NCBI RefSeq assembly: GCF_014635865.1
Contig: NZ_BMDQ01000003.1
Coordinates: 372,001 to 436,000, forward strand
From: Winogradskyella haliclonae
GTDB taxonomy: Bacteria; Bacteroidota; Bacteroidia; Flavobacteriales; Flavobacteriaceae
Length of the DNA stretch: 64,000 nucleotides
Direction: 5' to 3'
Of this stretch, positions 33,880 through 43,314 are shown one piece after another (the stretch's first letter is position 1; every line of letters begins with the position of its first letter). The notes under the pieces are model-generated. The model did not search any database. It saw nothing but the letters and a program-made list of their open reading frames with translations, and was not told where the DNA came from. A program made the translations under genes and the position numbers.

Positions 33880-36354
33880 ATGAAACATTACCTCATGGTA
33901 ATTGTCATGTTATTCTCTTTTGTGACAATTGCGCAACCCAATTCAAATTCTGACATTAAAAACGGTTCCATCTCAGGACGAGTTATGGACGCTAAGTTAA
34001 AACAACCTTTACCTTATGTAAATGTTATAATCAAAGACAAAGACCAAAAAGTAATTACTGGTGGTATTACAGATGCTGATGGCAATTTTTTTATAGATAA
34101 AATTCCTGAAGGCACAGTAATAGTAGATATAACGTATATAGGTTATAAAACAATAACTAAATCAGTAACACTAGAAAAAGGCAATTATAAAGTAAATCTT
34201 GGCGATATAAATCTAGATGAAGATGCTGAGAGTCTAGATGAAGTTACTGTAGTTGCAGAAGTCTCTACAATTCAACAGAAAATAGATAGACGCGTCATTA
34301 ATGTAGGTAAAGACCTTACGACATCTGGTCCTACGGCATCAGATATAATGAATAACATACCAACGGTAAACATTGATCAACAAACTGGTGATGTTGCGTT
34401 ACGTGGCAATCAAAATGTGCAAGTAATGGTAGATGGTAAATTATCTAATATTCCTGCTGCACAATTACTAAGACAAATCCCGTCGACTTCTATTAAACAA
34501 ATAGAATTAATTACTAATCCGTCTGCAAAATACAATCCAGATGGCATGAGTGGTATTATCAATATTATTCTTCATAAGAACGTTAATATAGGATTTAACG
34601 GAAATTTAAATGTAGGGCTTGGCTATCAATTAGAACCAAAGTTTAATAGTTCTATTGATATGAATTATCGTAATGGTAAGCTTAATTTTTATGGCAGTTA
34701 CGGTAATAACATCGCTGATAATAGAAACTCAATTATTTTAGAACAAACAGAATCAGGTTTAGTACAAGATTTAAACTTACTAGATGAACGTAATTCTCAC
34801 TTATTTAAGCTTGGCGTAGACTATTATATCAATGATAAGAATACCTTCTCTGTATTTACAAATCAGAATATTTTTGATGGAGGAGCTTTAGGTGAAACTG
34901 CCCTAACCTTTGGAAACAATCCAAGTTTAAATCAAACACAGATCCTAGATAATATTAACGAAAATAATAGTCAACAATATAACGCCAATTACAAATTGGA
35001 TTTTGATAAAGAAGGCCATAATATTGAATTAGAAGTTGACTATAACATATTTGATGCTGATGTAGAAACAAATAACAGTTTCACTGGTGCTAACGTTAGA
35101 CCAAACTTTAATGAATTTACTGATACGGATAGAGAACGTACAACTATAAACTTAGACTATACAAATCCTTTATCTGATAGTGCAAAATTAGAAGTTGGAG
35201 CTCAAGCAAGATTGTTTACAAATGAATTAGCTTATAATTCTGATGCTCGTGTACAAAATCAATTTGGAACATACATACCAACTTCAACAAGTTTTGATTA
35301 CGAACGTAACATCTATTCTGTATATGCTAGTTATGGGAAACAATTAGAGAAATGGTCATACAAACTTGGACTTCGTGCAGAAACTGTTACTGTTGATGCT
35401 TTTGCGGTTGATACTGATTTAACTAATAATACACAAACAGATTTTCCTTTTGAAAACGATTACACACAAGTTTATCCTTCAGCTTTTGTCACTTATAATC
35501 CTTCAGAGAAAAACTCTTACCAATTTAGTTATAGTCGTCGCGTAGACAGACCTGGTGTAGGACAAGTAAATCCTATTCCTGAGTTTAATACACCTTTGAT
35601 ATCACAATTTGGTAATCAGGAATTAGAACCTCAGTTTACCAATTCGATAGAGGCCAATTATACAAGAAATCTAGAAAAAGGTAGTATTACAGGTGGTGTA
35701 TTCTACAGACTAATTGAAGATGAAATTAATCAAGGTGTTTTTGTAGATCGTTCGACTTTAGGCTCTGGAAGAGTCATCTTAAGAGTCGATAATTTTGGAA
35801 ATACATCTGCATATGGTGTCGAAATATCTTCGAGCTATAGACCAACCAAATGGTGGAGTTTTAATGCAAGTTTTGATATGTATGGCCGTAAGCAACGTGG
35901 TTTTGCTGAAAGCTTAGACCCAAACATTGTTAACCCAACTGAGAATGATATTGTACTAGAAAATACTGAAGTAGATAACCTAATCTTAAATTTTAGAGTC
36001 TTCAATAATTTCAAGGTTACTAAAAAATTATCGCTTTCTGCGTTTGCAATGTATAGAGGAAAAGATACTGGTTTAAACTTTGAAATGGAGCCTATGTATT
36101 TTGTAAATCTAGGTATGCGCTATAGTTTTCTTAAAGAGAATAGAGCCACGTTTAGCCTAAACTTTAATAACGTATTTGACACTCAAGAAATAAATATCCT
36201 AAGTGAACGTCCTTTTAGACAAGAGGCTCAGGTAATGCCAGAATTCAAAACAATCTTCGCTGGTCTTTCTTACCGCTTTGGAGGTGGTAAATACAGAGCT
36301 AAATCACGTAAAAGACGTGATAACGATGAAAAATCTGGAGGAGGTTTTATATAA
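33880..36354 (+). CDS. TonB-dependent receptor-like outer-membrane barrel protein
   Basis: An 824-residue outer-membrane protein. After the signal peptide (MKHYLMVIVMLFSFVTIAQ) comes a carboxypeptidase-regulatory-like domain (about 30-110, GSISGRVMDAKLKQPLPYVN), a plug domain (about 125-215, DVALRGNQNVQVMVDGKL) and a long barrel of aromatic strands ending RFGGGKYRAKSRKRR plus a Gly-rich tail. This is the outer-membrane barrel family 3 type, without a clear TonB box. No SusD partner lies beside it, so it is probably an independent transporter of unknown ligand. It stands alone between convergent or divergent neighbours. Confidence 0.92.
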   Translation: MKHYLMVIVMLFSFVTIAQPNSNSDIKNGSISGRVMDAKLKQPLPYVNVIIKDKDQKVITGGITDADGNFFIDKIPEGTVIVDITYIGYKTITKSVTLEKGNYKVNLGDINLDEDAESLDEVTVVAEVSTIQQKIDRRVINVGKDLTTSGPTASDIMNNIPTVNIDQQTGDVALRGNQNVQVMVDGKLSNIPAAQLLRQIPSTSIKQIELITNPSAKYNPDGMSGIINIILHKNVNIGFNGNLNVGLGYQLEPKFNSSIDMNYRNGKLNFYGSYGNNIADNRNSIILEQTESGLVQDLNLLDERNSHLFKLGVDYYINDKNTFSVFTNQNIFDGGALGETALTFGNNPSLNQTQILDNINENNSQQYNANYKLDFDKEGHNIELEVDYNIFDADVETNNSFTGANVRPNFNEFTDTDRERTTINLDYTNPLSDSAKLEVGAQARLFTNELAYNSDARVQNQFGTYIPTSTSFDYERNIYSVYASYGKQLEKWSYKLGLRAETVTVDAFAVDTDLTNNTQTDFPFENDYTQVYPSAFVTYNPSEKNSYQFSYSRRVDRPGVGQVNPIPEFNTPLISQFGNQELEPQFTNSIEANYTRNLEKGSITGGVFYRLIEDEINQGVFVDRSTLGSGRVILRVDNFGNTSAYGVEISSSYRPTKWWSFNASFDMYGRKQRGFAESLDPNIVNPTENDIVLENTEVDNLILNFRVFNNFKVTKKLSLSAFAMYRGKDTGLNFEMEPMYFVNLGMRYSFLKENRATFSLNFNNVFDTQEINILSERPFRQEAQVMPEFKTIFAGLSYRFGGGKYRAKSRKRRDNDEKSGGGFI

Positions 36355-36420
36355 AGATGTAGATTTAGTAGCCTTTCTTAATAGTTGATGGTTAGTGTTA
36401 GTGTTGGGCTATTAAACAGA

Positions 36421-36451
36421 AAACCCGGAGCAAACTTGCTTCGGGTTTTTG
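36421..36451 (+). terminator. Terminator of the TonB-type receptor gene
   Basis: AAACCCGGAGCAA and TTGCTTCGGGTTT pair with one wobble, followed by a T-run. Confidence 0.75.
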
Positions 36452-36580
36452 TTTGGCATACTATTTGAAAACAGGTTTTGTAATGATAAATCACACTTAT
36501 CGACTTATCCTATAACTAGTTATAGTTTACAATTATTTGAGTTAGTCTTCAAAATAAAATAACTACAAATTAGATATAGT

Positions 36581-36615
36581 AAAATCCAAAAGTTGTCTGC
36601 TTTTGGATTTTTTTG
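36581..36615 (+). terminator. Second terminator-like hairpin
   Basis: AAAATCCAAAAG (36581-36592) and CTTTTGGATTTT (36600-36611) with a seven-base loop and a T-run; it could end a small RNA. Confidence 0.75.
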
Positions 36616-36752
36616 TTAAAACGCGTTAAATATGTTAAAGTTTGCAATAAAAAATAAACATGAGCGTCTTTGTTATAGATAAGTTTTAAGTAATAAGTGT
36701 TATATATTTTTAAGTTTATAACATAGTGTTAGTTAAAGTTGGTTAATAGCTG

Positions 36753-36785
36753 AAAAAGCCGAGCCTAGAGGGTCTCGGCTTTTTT
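36753..36785. terminator. Bidirectional terminator before the fabH 3' end
   Basis: AAAAAGCCGAG and CTCGGCTTTTT flank a loop CCTAGAGGGT that can itself pair; T-runs occur on both strands. Confidence 0.85.
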
Positions 36786-36822
36786 GATTTTATAAAAAAA
36801 TTTTAATCTAATTCTCTAGAAT

Positions 36823-37833
36823 CTACCATTTCATTATAGCACTGCCCCATGTAAAACCACTACCAAAAGCTGCTAAAACCACATTATCACCTTCTTTTAT
36901 TTTTCCTTCTTCCCAAGCTTCTGTTAATGCAATCGGGATTGATGCTGCAGTAGTATTACCATAGCGCATAATATTATTATACACTTGGTCATTACTCAAA
37001 CCAAACTTCTTCTGGATAAACTGCGATATACGCAGATTAGCTTGATGTGGAATAAGCATATCTATATCTTCTTTCTGAAGTTTGTTTTGTGTTAAACCTT
37101 CAATAATAGCTTCACTAAATCGTACAACAGCATGTTTAAAAACAAACTGCCCATTCATATAAGGATAGTAAGACACATCATCAGGGTCGTTTTCTTCCAT
37201 AATGGCATCCACCCAACGTCCTGTACTTGGTCCTTCTAAAGCTAATTCCTTAGCATGTTTTCCTTCAGAATGTAAGTGTGTAGATAAAACACCTTTTGAG
37301 TTGTCTTCTTCTCTACTTAATACTGCCGCTCCTGCACCATCTCCAAAAATAACAGTCACACCACGACCTCTTGTAGATCGCTCTAATCCACCAGAGTGAT
37401 TTTCACTACCAATAACTAATACATTCTTATACATCCCGGTTTTTATAAACTGATCTGCAACAGAAATACCATAGATAAACCCAGAACACTGATTCCTAAT
37501 ATCTATAGCTCCGATAGTATCCATTTCTAAAAGTTCTTGTACACGTACACCTCCACCAGGAAAATACATGTCTGGACTCAACGTAGCAAAAACAATAAAG
37601 TCTATATCATCCTTGGTTAATCCAGCTCTTTCTATAGCGATTTTGGCAGCCTTTGCTCCCATTATAGAAGTTGTATCGTCACTTGTTTTTGGATCTATCC
37701 AACGGCGTTCTTTAATACCAGTACGCTCCTGTATCCACTCGTCACTTGTATCCATAAACGCTTTTAAATCGTTATTGGTTACCACATTGTCTGGCACATA
37801 TTTTCCTAAACCAGTAATTTTTGAATTGTACAT
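36823..37833 (-). CDS. fabH: 3-oxoacyl-ACP synthase III (FabH/KAS III)
   Basis: A 336-residue condensing enzyme that joins acyl-CoA to malonyl-ACP to begin fatty-acid synthesis. The catalytic triad is visible: Cys in DIRNQCSGFIYG, His in LIPHQANLRI and Asn in YGNTTAASIP. DEWIQERTGIKERRW is the usual N-terminal mark. It stands alone, not in the usual plsX-rpmF-fabH order; Bacteroidota often have several copies, so a role in branched-chain or special acyl primers is possible. Confidence 0.94.
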   Translation of the reverse strand: MYNSKITGLGKYVPDNVVTNNDLKAFMDTSDEWIQERTGIKERRWIDPKTSDDTTSIMGAKAAKIAIERAGLTKDDIDFIVFATLSPDMYFPGGGVRVQELLEMDTIGAIDIRNQCSGFIYGISVADQFIKTGMYKNVLVIGSENHSGGLERSTRGRGVTVIFGDGAGAAVLSREEDNSKGVLSTHLHSEGKHAKELALEGPSTGRWVDAIMEENDPDDVSYYPYMNGQFVFKHAVVRFSEAIIEGLTQNKLQKEDIDMLIPHQANLRISQFIQKKFGLSNDQVYNNIMRYGNTTAASIPIALTEAWEEGKIKEGDNVVLAAFGSGFTWGSAIMKW

Positions 37834-37857
37834 AAACTTTAAATATTAAGCGAAAAA

Positions 37858-37865
37858 CAAAATTA
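37858..37865 (-). promoter_or_regulatory. -7 promoter element for fabH
   Basis: TAATTTTG on the minus strand, 25 bases from the start codon. Confidence 0.45.
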
Positions 37866-38016
37866 ACCATTTAGAAGCTAATCAGAATTGCATTCGTTAT
37901 GCATGCATAACAAACTAGATTTAAGAGTCCATAGCCATAATTTTAACATCATTATTGCATTTTCTAATTTCTATTTTAAGTATCTTCAAGCCACTAATCA
38001 ATTATCATTATCAAAG

Positions 38017-40467
38017 ATGAAAACATTAATCAAATTATTCTCATTCCTATTTCTATTAAATGCTTATGCACAACAAAGCTTAACTTATCAACAACCCACT
38101 GATGAAATTCTAGAATTAGCAGATGTAGATTTAGCTCCAGGAGTTCAGATTGACAGTAAGGGAGAAAACATGGTACTCATATATAGAAACCAATATAAAT
38201 CCATAGCTGAATTGTCTGAAACTGAAATGCGTCTTGCTGGATTAAGAATAAATCCTGTTACAAATATTGGTAGCAGAACTACATTTTACAATAACCTTAT
38301 GGTTAAGAAGACTTCAGACAAAGAAGCTAAACAAGTCACTGGTTTACCCAAAAATCCACGTCTTTCTGGTTTTAGCTGGTCGCCTGATGAATCCATGATA
38401 GCTTGTTTAAATACGACATCTAAAGGCGTAGAAGTTTGGGTTTTAGATATTGCTAAAGGCAGTGTTACTAAACTTACTGATGCTAGTGTAAATGCTAATA
38501 TGGGAAGTACTATTAATTGGTTTAAAGACAATAAACACCTTTTGGTTAAAATGTTACCAAATGATAGAAAAGAATTAATTAATACAGCTGTAGCTGTACC
38601 AACTGGACCAACAGTTTCTGTAAGTGATGGTGCTAAAGCACAAAATAGAACATACCAAGATCTATTAAAAACACCTAATGATGAATTTAATTTTGAACAA
38701 TTAGCTCGATCAGAAATTAAGAAAGTTTCAATTGATGGAAATGTTCAAAATTTTTTAAATGCAGATATGTATCGAGGTATTAATTTTTCTCCAGATGGAA
38801 ATTATATTATGATTACTAAAATAAAACGTCCATTTTCTTATTTGGTTACTTATACAAGATTTCCAAGTGAAAGTACTATTTATGAAGCCAACGGAAAAAA
38901 ATTACAACCTGTTAACGACGTTCCTTTAGACGAAGTAAGACCAAAGGGGTTTATGTCTACAAGAATGGGGAAACGAAGCATGCAATGGCGAGGAGACAAA
39001 GCCGCTACTTTAGTTTGGGCTGAGGCACAAGATAATGGAGACCCAGCTGAAGAAGCAGAATTTAGAGATGCTGTATATGAACTTAAAGCGCCTTTCAATG
39101 GAACTCCAAAACTTATTTTAAAAACACAACAACGTTTTGCTGGTATAGAATGGGGAAATGATAATACGGCTATGGCTTATGACTATTGGTGGAATACTCG
39201 TAATCTAAAAACCTATTTGTTTAATCCATCTAATGCAAAATCAAAAGTAATATCAGATAGAAACTATCAAGACGTATATAGTGACCCAGGAAATTTTGTA
39301 ACGTCAAAAAACGAATTCGGTCGAAATACATTAGAATTGAATGGCAACAAACTTTATTTAATGGGTGATGGATATACAAAAGACGGACAGTTTCCATTTA
39401 TTGATGAATACGATATAAAATCTAATACAACTAAACGACTTTATACTTCTAAATATACAGATAAAGTTGAAAACCTTAGCTCAGCTTTAGATATGAAAAA
39501 AGGTGAGATTTTAGTGAGAATTGAATCTCCAACAGAGTATCCAAATTATTATGTTAGAAATATTAAAAAGAAAGATAATCTAAAAGCCATTACAGCATTT
39601 GACAATCCCTTTAAAAGTCTAGAAAAAGTTAACAAAAGGGTGATTACTTATAAACGTGATGATGGATTAGATTTAGATGGCACTCTATACTTACCATTAG
39701 ACTATAAAGAAGGTGAAAAATATCCAATGATTTTATGGGCATACCCTAGAGAATATAAGGATAAAGCTAGTGCATCTCAAAGCACTTCAAATGCCAACGA
39801 ATTTGTATATCCATATTGGGGTTCGCCAATTTACTGGGTAACCAAAGGCTATGTAGTCTTAGATGATGCAGCATTCCCGATAGTTGGTGAAGGTGCTGAG
39901 GAACCAAATGATTCATTCAGAACTCAATTAGTTGCAAACGGAAAAGCTGCAATTGATGCCGTGGATGAATTAGGATACATAGATAGAGACAGGGTTGCTG
40001 TTGGTGGGCATAGTTATGGCGCATTTATGACAGCCAACTTATTGTCTCATTCTAACTTATTTGCTGCTGGTATAGCCCGAAGTGGTGCTTACAACAGAAC
40101 GTTGACGCCTTTTGGTTTCCAAAGTGAAGAGCGAAGTTATTGGGAAGCTCCAGAGATTTACTACAATATGTCGCCGTTTATGCATGCAGATAAAATGAAA
40201 ACACCTTTACTACTAATCCATGGTGTAGCAGATAACAACTCAGGTACATATCCATTACAGAGCGAACGCTATTTTAATGCTCTTAAAGGTTTGGGAGCTC
40301 CCGTACGATTAGTCATGTTACCTAAAGAGAGTCATGGTTATAGAGCCAAAGAATCTATTATGCATATGCTCTGGGAACAAGACCAATGGTTAGACAAACA
40401 TGTAAAAAACAAAAAGAAGAAAGAAGAAAAGATAGAAGATAAAACCTCGAAAATTAAGGGTAAATAA
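38017..40467 (+). CDS. S9 family serine peptidase, chloroplast-glutamyl-endopeptidase-like (S9D)
   Basis: An 816-residue exported peptidase from ATG 38017 (MKTLIKLFSFLFLLNAYAQ is a signal peptide; the 43 extra residues upstream are not). An N-terminal beta-propeller (about 30-520) screens substrates, and a C-terminal alpha/beta hydrolase holds the triad: Ser in GGHSYGAFMTANLL, Asp in IHGVADNNSGTYPLQSERYF and His in PKESHGYR. The ARSGAYNRTLTPFGFQ text is the mark of the S9D subgroup, whose plant members are chloroplast glutamyl endopeptidases. A periplasmic Glu-specific peptidase is likely. The tail is Lys-rich (KNKKKKEEKIEDK). Single gene. Confidence 0.93.
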   Translation: MKTLIKLFSFLFLLNAYAQQSLTYQQPTDEILELADVDLAPGVQIDSKGENMVLIYRNQYKSIAELSETEMRLAGLRINPVTNIGSRTTFYNNLMVKKTSDKEAKQVTGLPKNPRLSGFSWSPDESMIACLNTTSKGVEVWVLDIAKGSVTKLTDASVNANMGSTINWFKDNKHLLVKMLPNDRKELINTAVAVPTGPTVSVSDGAKAQNRTYQDLLKTPNDEFNFEQLARSEIKKVSIDGNVQNFLNADMYRGINFSPDGNYIMITKIKRPFSYLVTYTRFPSESTIYEANGKKLQPVNDVPLDEVRPKGFMSTRMGKRSMQWRGDKAATLVWAEAQDNGDPAEEAEFRDAVYELKAPFNGTPKLILKTQQRFAGIEWGNDNTAMAYDYWWNTRNLKTYLFNPSNAKSKVISDRNYQDVYSDPGNFVTSKNEFGRNTLELNGNKLYLMGDGYTKDGQFPFIDEYDIKSNTTKRLYTSKYTDKVENLSSALDMKKGEILVRIESPTEYPNYYVRNIKKKDNLKAITAFDNPFKSLEKVNKRVITYKRDDGLDLDGTLYLPLDYKEGEKYPMILWAYPREYKDKASASQSTSNANEFVYPYWGSPIYWVTKGYVVLDDAAFPIVGEGAEEPNDSFRTQLVANGKAAIDAVDELGYIDRDRVAVGGHSYGAFMTANLLSHSNLFAAGIARSGAYNRTLTPFGFQSEERSYWEAPEIYYNMSPFMHADKMKTPLLLIHGVADNNSGTYPLQSERYFNALKGLGAPVRLVMLPKESHGYRAKESIMHMLWEQDQWLDKHVKNKKKKEEKIEDKTSKIKGK

Positions 40468-40486
40468 CTTTCAAATGTTTTCAATC

Positions 40487-40521
40487 AAAAAAGCTAATCA
40501 TTAGTAATGATTAGCTTTTTT
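40487..40521. terminator. Bidirectional terminator between S9 peptidase and tail-collar gene
   Basis: AAAAAAGCTAATCA and TGATTAGCTTTTTT form a near-perfect hairpin with T-runs on both sides; the two genes converge here. Confidence 0.9.
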
Positions 40522-40537
40522 GATTTTAGTTGGTTTT

Positions 40538-41101
40538 TTAGCTTTTTGAAGGAAAATATCCTGTCAAACATATAATGTAATTTATACCCAAATTTGGTTG
40601 CATATTATTTATGGATTGGTTTCTCCCTGAATTATTAGTACGTATGGTTGTGTTAGGTTTATTTCCAGTAGTTAAAACGGAAGAGTTACCTTTTTTTACA
40701 GAGTCACCATTAGAACTATCATATGCTGGCACTTCGTAACTCATATTAGGCGCCTGAAGTGAGGTTAAAATAACATCTTCAGAGCCACCGCGTTGACCTA
40801 ATCTATACGTTGATAAGCCAGGACCAGTTCCTGTTCCCACTGGTACTCGTCCTCTGAAATCAGGTAAAGCAAAAGTGGTTCTACCATCACCTCCATAAGT
40901 AGTTCCGAGAATACTAAATAACGCAGTGTTAGAACTTATAGCTAACAATTGACCTTCACATAAAGCCCAACCTCTTGGGGCAAAATTACCAGCAAACATT
41001 TTTACTTCGCCAAGAAATCCTTCTTGAGAAACTGATGGACTATCGTTTTTAGTAAACCCAAGACAAAGAACAATTAATAAAAGAAAAACAACTTTTTTCA
41101 T
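40538..41101 (-). CDS. Secreted phage tail-collar domain protein (MdpB-like)
   Basis: A 187-residue protein. After a signal sequence (MKKVVFLLLIVLCLGFTKN) comes a full tail-collar domain: EGFLGEVKMFAGNFAPRGW, LCEGQLLAISSNTALFSILG, TTYGGDGRTTFALPDFRGR and RLGQRGGSEDVILTSLQAPN, ending MQPNLGINYIICLTGYFP. The family includes the microcystin-dependent protein MdpB. No phage gene is near, and the export signal shows it is a cell protein that acts outside the cytoplasm. Trimeric binding is likely from the fold; the partner is unknown. Confidence 0.93.
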   Translation of the reverse strand: MKKVVFLLLIVLCLGFTKNDSPSVSQEGFLGEVKMFAGNFAPRGWALCEGQLLAISSNTALFSILGTTYGGDGRTTFALPDFRGRVPVGTGTGPGLSTYRLGQRGGSEDVILTSLQAPNMSYEVPAYDSSNGDSVKKGNSSVLTTGNKPNTTIRTNNSGRNQSINNMQPNLGINYIICLTGYFPSKS

Positions 41102-41216
41102 GATAATTTTAAGATTAATTATAGATTATTATTGACTTAAAATTATCAAATAAATCGTTAAAAACGAACTTAAACTCTTTTTAATCAGTTATTTAAAATA
41201 AACACACCTTACTATT

Positions 41217-41257
41217 CTGCCATCTTGTCATTTATATAGCATTGGCATTTTTATTGA
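41217..41257 (+). promoter_or_regulatory. Candidate heat-shock control region of htpG
   Basis: CTGCCATCTTGTCA (41217-41230) holds facing TGCCA and TGTCA half-sites. TGGCA-N6-TTGA (41243-41257) resembles a -24/-12 (sigma-54-like) promoter with one change from TTGC. The ATG is 35 bases beyond. Assigned by resemblance only. Confidence 0.35.
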
Positions 41258-41292
41258 AACAAGCAGATAAAACAATTTAAAACTCATATATC

Positions 41293-43179
41293 ATGACAAA
41301 AGGTAACATTAATGTTTCAGTAGAAAACATATTCCCTTTAATCAAGAAATTTTTATACAGTGATCACGAGATATTTCTCCGTGAATTAATTAGTAACGCT
41401 ACAGATGCTACTTTAAAACTAAAGCACTTAACCAATATTGGTGAGTCTAAAGTTGAATATGGTAATCCTCAAATTGAAGTAAAAGTAGATAAGGATGCTA
41501 AAAAATTACATATCATTGACCAAGGTCTAGGTATGACTGCTGATGAGGTTGAAAAATACATTAACCAAGTCGCATTTTCTGGAGCTGAAGAGTTCTTAGA
41601 CAAATACAAAGATGCTGCTCAAGATGCTGGTATCATTGGTCACTTTGGACTAGGTTTCTATTCTGCATTTATGGTAGCGGATAAAGTTGAAATTATCACC
41701 AAATCTCATAAAGATGACCCTGCTGCACATTGGACATGTGATGGCTCACCAGAATACACACTTGAAGAAGCAGATAAGACAGATAGAGGAACAGAAATTA
41801 TCCTTCACATTGCTGAAGATTCTACAGAATTTTTAGAAGACAGTAGAATTAGCGAACTATTACTAAAATACAACAAGTTCATGCCTGTACCAATTAAGTT
41901 TGGTACAAAAACAGAAACACTTCCAAAGCCAGAAGATGCAAAAGAAGATGACCCAGCACCTACTCAAGAAGTTGAAAACATCATAAACAATCCTAATCCT
42001 GCTTGGACAAAACAACCTGCAGATTTAGAAGAAGACGATTACAAAAACTTTTACCGCGAGTTGTATCCGATGCAATTTGAGGAACCATTGTTTAACATTC
42101 ACTTAAATGTTGATTATCCTTTTAACCTTACTGGTATTCTATATTTCCCAAAGATGTCTGCAGATATGCAAATTCAAAAGGACAAGATTCAGCTATACCA
42201 AAATCAAGTATTTGTTACGGATAACGTAGAAGGTATAGTACCTGAATTTTTAACCATGCTTCGTGGTGTTATAGACTCACCAGATATTCCTTTAAATGTA
42301 TCTCGTAGTTACTTGCAAGCTGATGGCGCAGTAAAGAAAATTTCGTCATACATCACTCGTAAAGTTGCAGATAAACTAAAGTCGTTATTTAATAATAATC
42401 GTGAAGATTTTGAAGCAAAATGGGATGATATTAAAATAGTCATCGAATATGGAATGCTTTCTGAAGAAAAATTCTTCGAAAAAGCAGAGGCTTTTGCACT
42501 TTACCCAACAGTAGATGGCAACTATTATACCTATGAAGAGCTTTTCAATAAAATAAAAGCAAAACAAACTGATAAAGATGACAAATTAGTTATCCTTTAC
42601 GCTTCTGATAAAGATGCACAGCACTCCTATATTGAAGCAGCTAAAACAAAAGGTTATGAAGTCTTATTATTAGACTCTCCTATTGTATCACACTTAATTC
42701 AAAAATTAGAAACCACAAAAGAAAACATTTCTTTTGCACGTGTTGATGGTGACCATATCGATAACTTAATCAAGAAAGAAGATACAGCAATTTCAAAACT
42801 ATCTGAAGACGAAAAAAAATCTCTTGACGAGTTATTAAAAGAAGTCGTACCGTCAGAAAAATTTATGATACAGCTTGAAGCTATGGATAGTGATGCATCG
42901 CCTTTTATGATTACACAACCAGAGTTTATGCGTCGTATGAAAGAGATGCAGCAAACTGGTGGTGGCGGAATGTTTGGTATGGGTAACATGCCAGAGATGT
43001 ATAATCTTGTAGTAAATACAAATTCTGAATTGGTTGGTGAAATTTTAAATACAAAAACCCGAAAGAAACAAGAACGCTTAATTAATCAAAGTTTAGATTT
43101 AGCACGACTATCTCAAGGCCTTCTTAAAGGTGAAGAACTGACTAACTTTATTAAGCGTAGTTACGATATGATAAAATAG
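41293..43179 (+). CDS. htpG: Molecular chaperone HtpG (Hsp90)
   Basis: A 628-residue Hsp90. The GHKL ATPase domain shows ELISNATDATLKL, IDQGLGMTADEVEKY and GHFGLGFYSAFMVADK. A middle domain begins near 230 (FYRELYPMQFEEPLF), with the catalytic Arg region LNVSRSYLQADG, followed by the dimerisation domain containing a Gly-Met loop (MQQTGGGGMFGMGNMPEM). It folds client proteins under stress. Single gene with its own terminator. Confidence 0.98.
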   Translation: MTKGNINVSVENIFPLIKKFLYSDHEIFLRELISNATDATLKLKHLTNIGESKVEYGNPQIEVKVDKDAKKLHIIDQGLGMTADEVEKYINQVAFSGAEEFLDKYKDAAQDAGIIGHFGLGFYSAFMVADKVEIITKSHKDDPAAHWTCDGSPEYTLEEADKTDRGTEIILHIAEDSTEFLEDSRISELLLKYNKFMPVPIKFGTKTETLPKPEDAKEDDPAPTQEVENIINNPNPAWTKQPADLEEDDYKNFYRELYPMQFEEPLFNIHLNVDYPFNLTGILYFPKMSADMQIQKDKIQLYQNQVFVTDNVEGIVPEFLTMLRGVIDSPDIPLNVSRSYLQADGAVKKISSYITRKVADKLKSLFNNNREDFEAKWDDIKIVIEYGMLSEEKFFEKAEAFALYPTVDGNYYTYEELFNKIKAKQTDKDDKLVILYASDKDAQHSYIEAAKTKGYEVLLLDSPIVSHLIQKLETTKENISFARVDGDHIDNLIKKEDTAISKLSEDEKKSLDELLKEVVPSEKFMIQLEAMDSDASPFMITQPEFMRRMKEMQQTGGGGMFGMGNMPEMYNLVVNTNSELVGEILNTKTRKKQERLINQSLDLARLSQGLLKGEELTNFIKRSYDMIK

Positions 43180-43204
43180 AACTTGTAGATTTATTTTTTA
43201 AGTG

Positions 43205-43236
43205 AAGCCACCTTGTGAAAACTTGGTGGTTTTATT
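43205..43236 (+). terminator. Weak terminator of htpG
   Basis: CCACC and GGTGG (around 43208-43229) with an 11-base loop and TTTTATT tail. Confidence 0.6.
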
Positions 43237-43314
43237 ATTACCTCACATTATATCAAATATATTAGATAGAATAACGATAGTTCTTGGATAAGAATAAAGT
43301 TATAGCTAGATTAA

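Larger units (their letters stand above)
36355..36822. other. 468-base intergenic region with three hairpins and a palindrome
   Basis: No protein gene. Terminator-like hairpins end at about 36451, 36615 and 36785. Between them lie a perfect 14-bp palindrome TATAACTAGTTATA (36511-36524) and the GTTAAA repeats at 36615-36640. One terminator would suffice for the receptor gene, so one or two short untranslated RNAs may lie here. Confidence 0.6.
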
